NCBI GenBank assembly: GCA_902475245.1
Contig: CABRYP010000014.1
Span: forward strand, 1 to 52,300
Length of the DNA stretch: 52,300 nucleotides
DNA from: an uncultured Collinsella sp.
GTDB lineage: Bacteria; Actinomycetota; Coriobacteriia; Coriobacteriales; Coriobacteriaceae
Direction: 5' to 3'
Of the stretch, positions 52,003-52,300 are shown in pieces (the first letter of the stretch is position 1; each line of letters starts with the position of its first letter). Below the pieces are notes generated by a model. The model was not told where the DNA came from. It worked only from the letters and a program-made list of their open reading frames with translations, and did no database searches. A program made the translations under genes and the position numbers.

Positions 52003-52179
52003 GGAATCACCTCTCTTGGGGCGGCCGCCCTACGGGGCGGCTTCACGTTGTTCGAGAAGTATTGTTGCCAGCTTTGTACGATCTTATACACAAATCTAAG
52101 TCTCTATATATAAGATTTTCTGAGTGATTGAAAGATAGGGGGCAGGTGCGCTCACCCGCTACGGCCTCGTCCCCTTACT
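52003..52179. other. Upstream region of clpB
   Basis: No gene seen. A G/C-rich hairpin (GGCGGCC with GGGGCGGC near 52020-52042) lies in the clpB leader, and an AT-rich part (52080-52125) may hold the promoter, for example TATAAG on the minus strand. Confidence 0.35.
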
Positions 52180-52236
52180 ATCTCAATCTGTAACATCTAG
52201 CGGCTGTTTATAGCTCTAAATGTTACAGATCGAGAT
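52180..52236. repeat. Palindrome ATCTCAATCTGTAACAT family, copy 1
   Basis: Arms 52180-52196 and 52220-52236 pair over 17 nt with one mismatch around a 23-nt loop. Confidence 0.65.
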
Positions 52237-52260
52237 GAAATGACCAGCGGCACCCGTTTG

Positions 52261-52300
52261 TCTCAATCTGTAACATCTACTCGGCAAATAGAGCTCTACC
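52261..52300. repeat. Palindrome ATCTCAATCTGTAACAT family, copy 2, cut by window end
   Basis: TCTCAATCTGTAACATCTA recurs at 52261-52279, followed by the palindrome TAGAGCTCTA (52289-52298). The second arm would lie beyond the window. Confidence 0.5.

Noticed and set aside
49942..52113. 723-codon plus-strand frame
   Set aside because: Opposite clpB, no recognisable domain, reversed-codon composition.
52003..52140. HAIR or CIRCE heat-shock operator before clpB
   Set aside because: Neither CTTGAGT-N7-ACTCAAG nor TTAGCACTC-N9-GAGTGCTAA is present.

Overview
The window looks like chromosomal DNA of a high-GC Gram-positive actinobacterium of the class Coriobacteriia, most likely Collinsella or a close relative. 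This is inferred from gene content only: a pyruvate:ferredoxin oxidoreductase, an actinobacterial FhaA/FhaB/PstP/RodA/PBP/PknB cluster, a mannose-type PTS, many membrane LuxR-like and FHA proteins, and several families of intergenic palindromes. No database search was run.

Layout. (1) 0.1-3.7 kb: nifJ (PFOR), minus strand, with a 600-nt gene-free region behind it that holds two palindromic elements. (2) 4.3-8.0 kb: a minus-strand operon of an exported Ser/Gly-rich protein, a Ser/Thr kinase and an FHA protein, with overlapping or nearly touching genes. (3) 8.2-13.3 kb: recR, ybaB and dnaX (minus) with a small membrane-protein gene on the plus strand between ybaB and dnaX, then a YcxB-like membrane protein. 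(4) 13.4-19.3 kb: an accessory block of lower GC, with a small exported peptide, two ABC permeases, an ABC ATPase and an exported protein in one tightly overlapped operon, preceded by a 720-residue membrane protein carrying two LuxR-type DNA-binding domains. (5) 19.7-29.9 kb: the cell-wall growth and signalling cluster: kinase, FhaA, FhaB, PstP, a single polypeptide joining a RodA/FtsW glycosyltransferase to a penicillin-binding protein, and a PASTA kinase PknB. (6) 29.9-38.05 kb: a mobilizable-element-like island with relaxase, MobC, a probable oriT region full of nested palindromes, a toxin-like 41-residue membrane peptide, an exported Trp-rich protein, an LPxTG-like coiled-coil protein with a CAP domain resembling conjugative surface-exclusion proteins, and an XRE regulator. 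It ends at a tRNA-Arg(CCT). (7) 38.2-41.5 kb: mannose PTS manXYZ plus a DUF956 gene. (8) 41.9-46.1 kb: hypA, a 925-residue FeS/FAD oxidoreductase and a divergent TetR regulator. (9) 46.2-52.3 kb: a DUF5692-like membrane protein, an unrecognised single-pass membrane protein, a small acidic protein, clpB, and a last palindromic repeat cut by the window edge.

How the parts work together. The 19.7-29.9 kb cluster is a self-contained wall-growth module: PknB senses wall fragments through PASTA repeats, FhaA and FhaB read phosphothreonine, PstP reverses phosphorylation, and the RodA-PBP fusion polymerises and crosslinks peptidoglycan. The 4.3-8.0 kb operon is a second, orphan kinase/FHA module. In the island, the relaxase and MobC would mobilise the DNA in trans, while the CAP/coiled-coil surface protein could limit entry of related elements. 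Its gene shares an almost perfectly symmetrical two-way promoter with the XRE regulator. The strongest candidates for something undescribed are the RodA-PBP fusion, the island's surface-exclusion-like module with its symmetrical promoter, the membrane dual-LuxR protein with its peptide/ABC operon, and several structured repeats, including a tandem 91-nt repeat with compensatory base changes.
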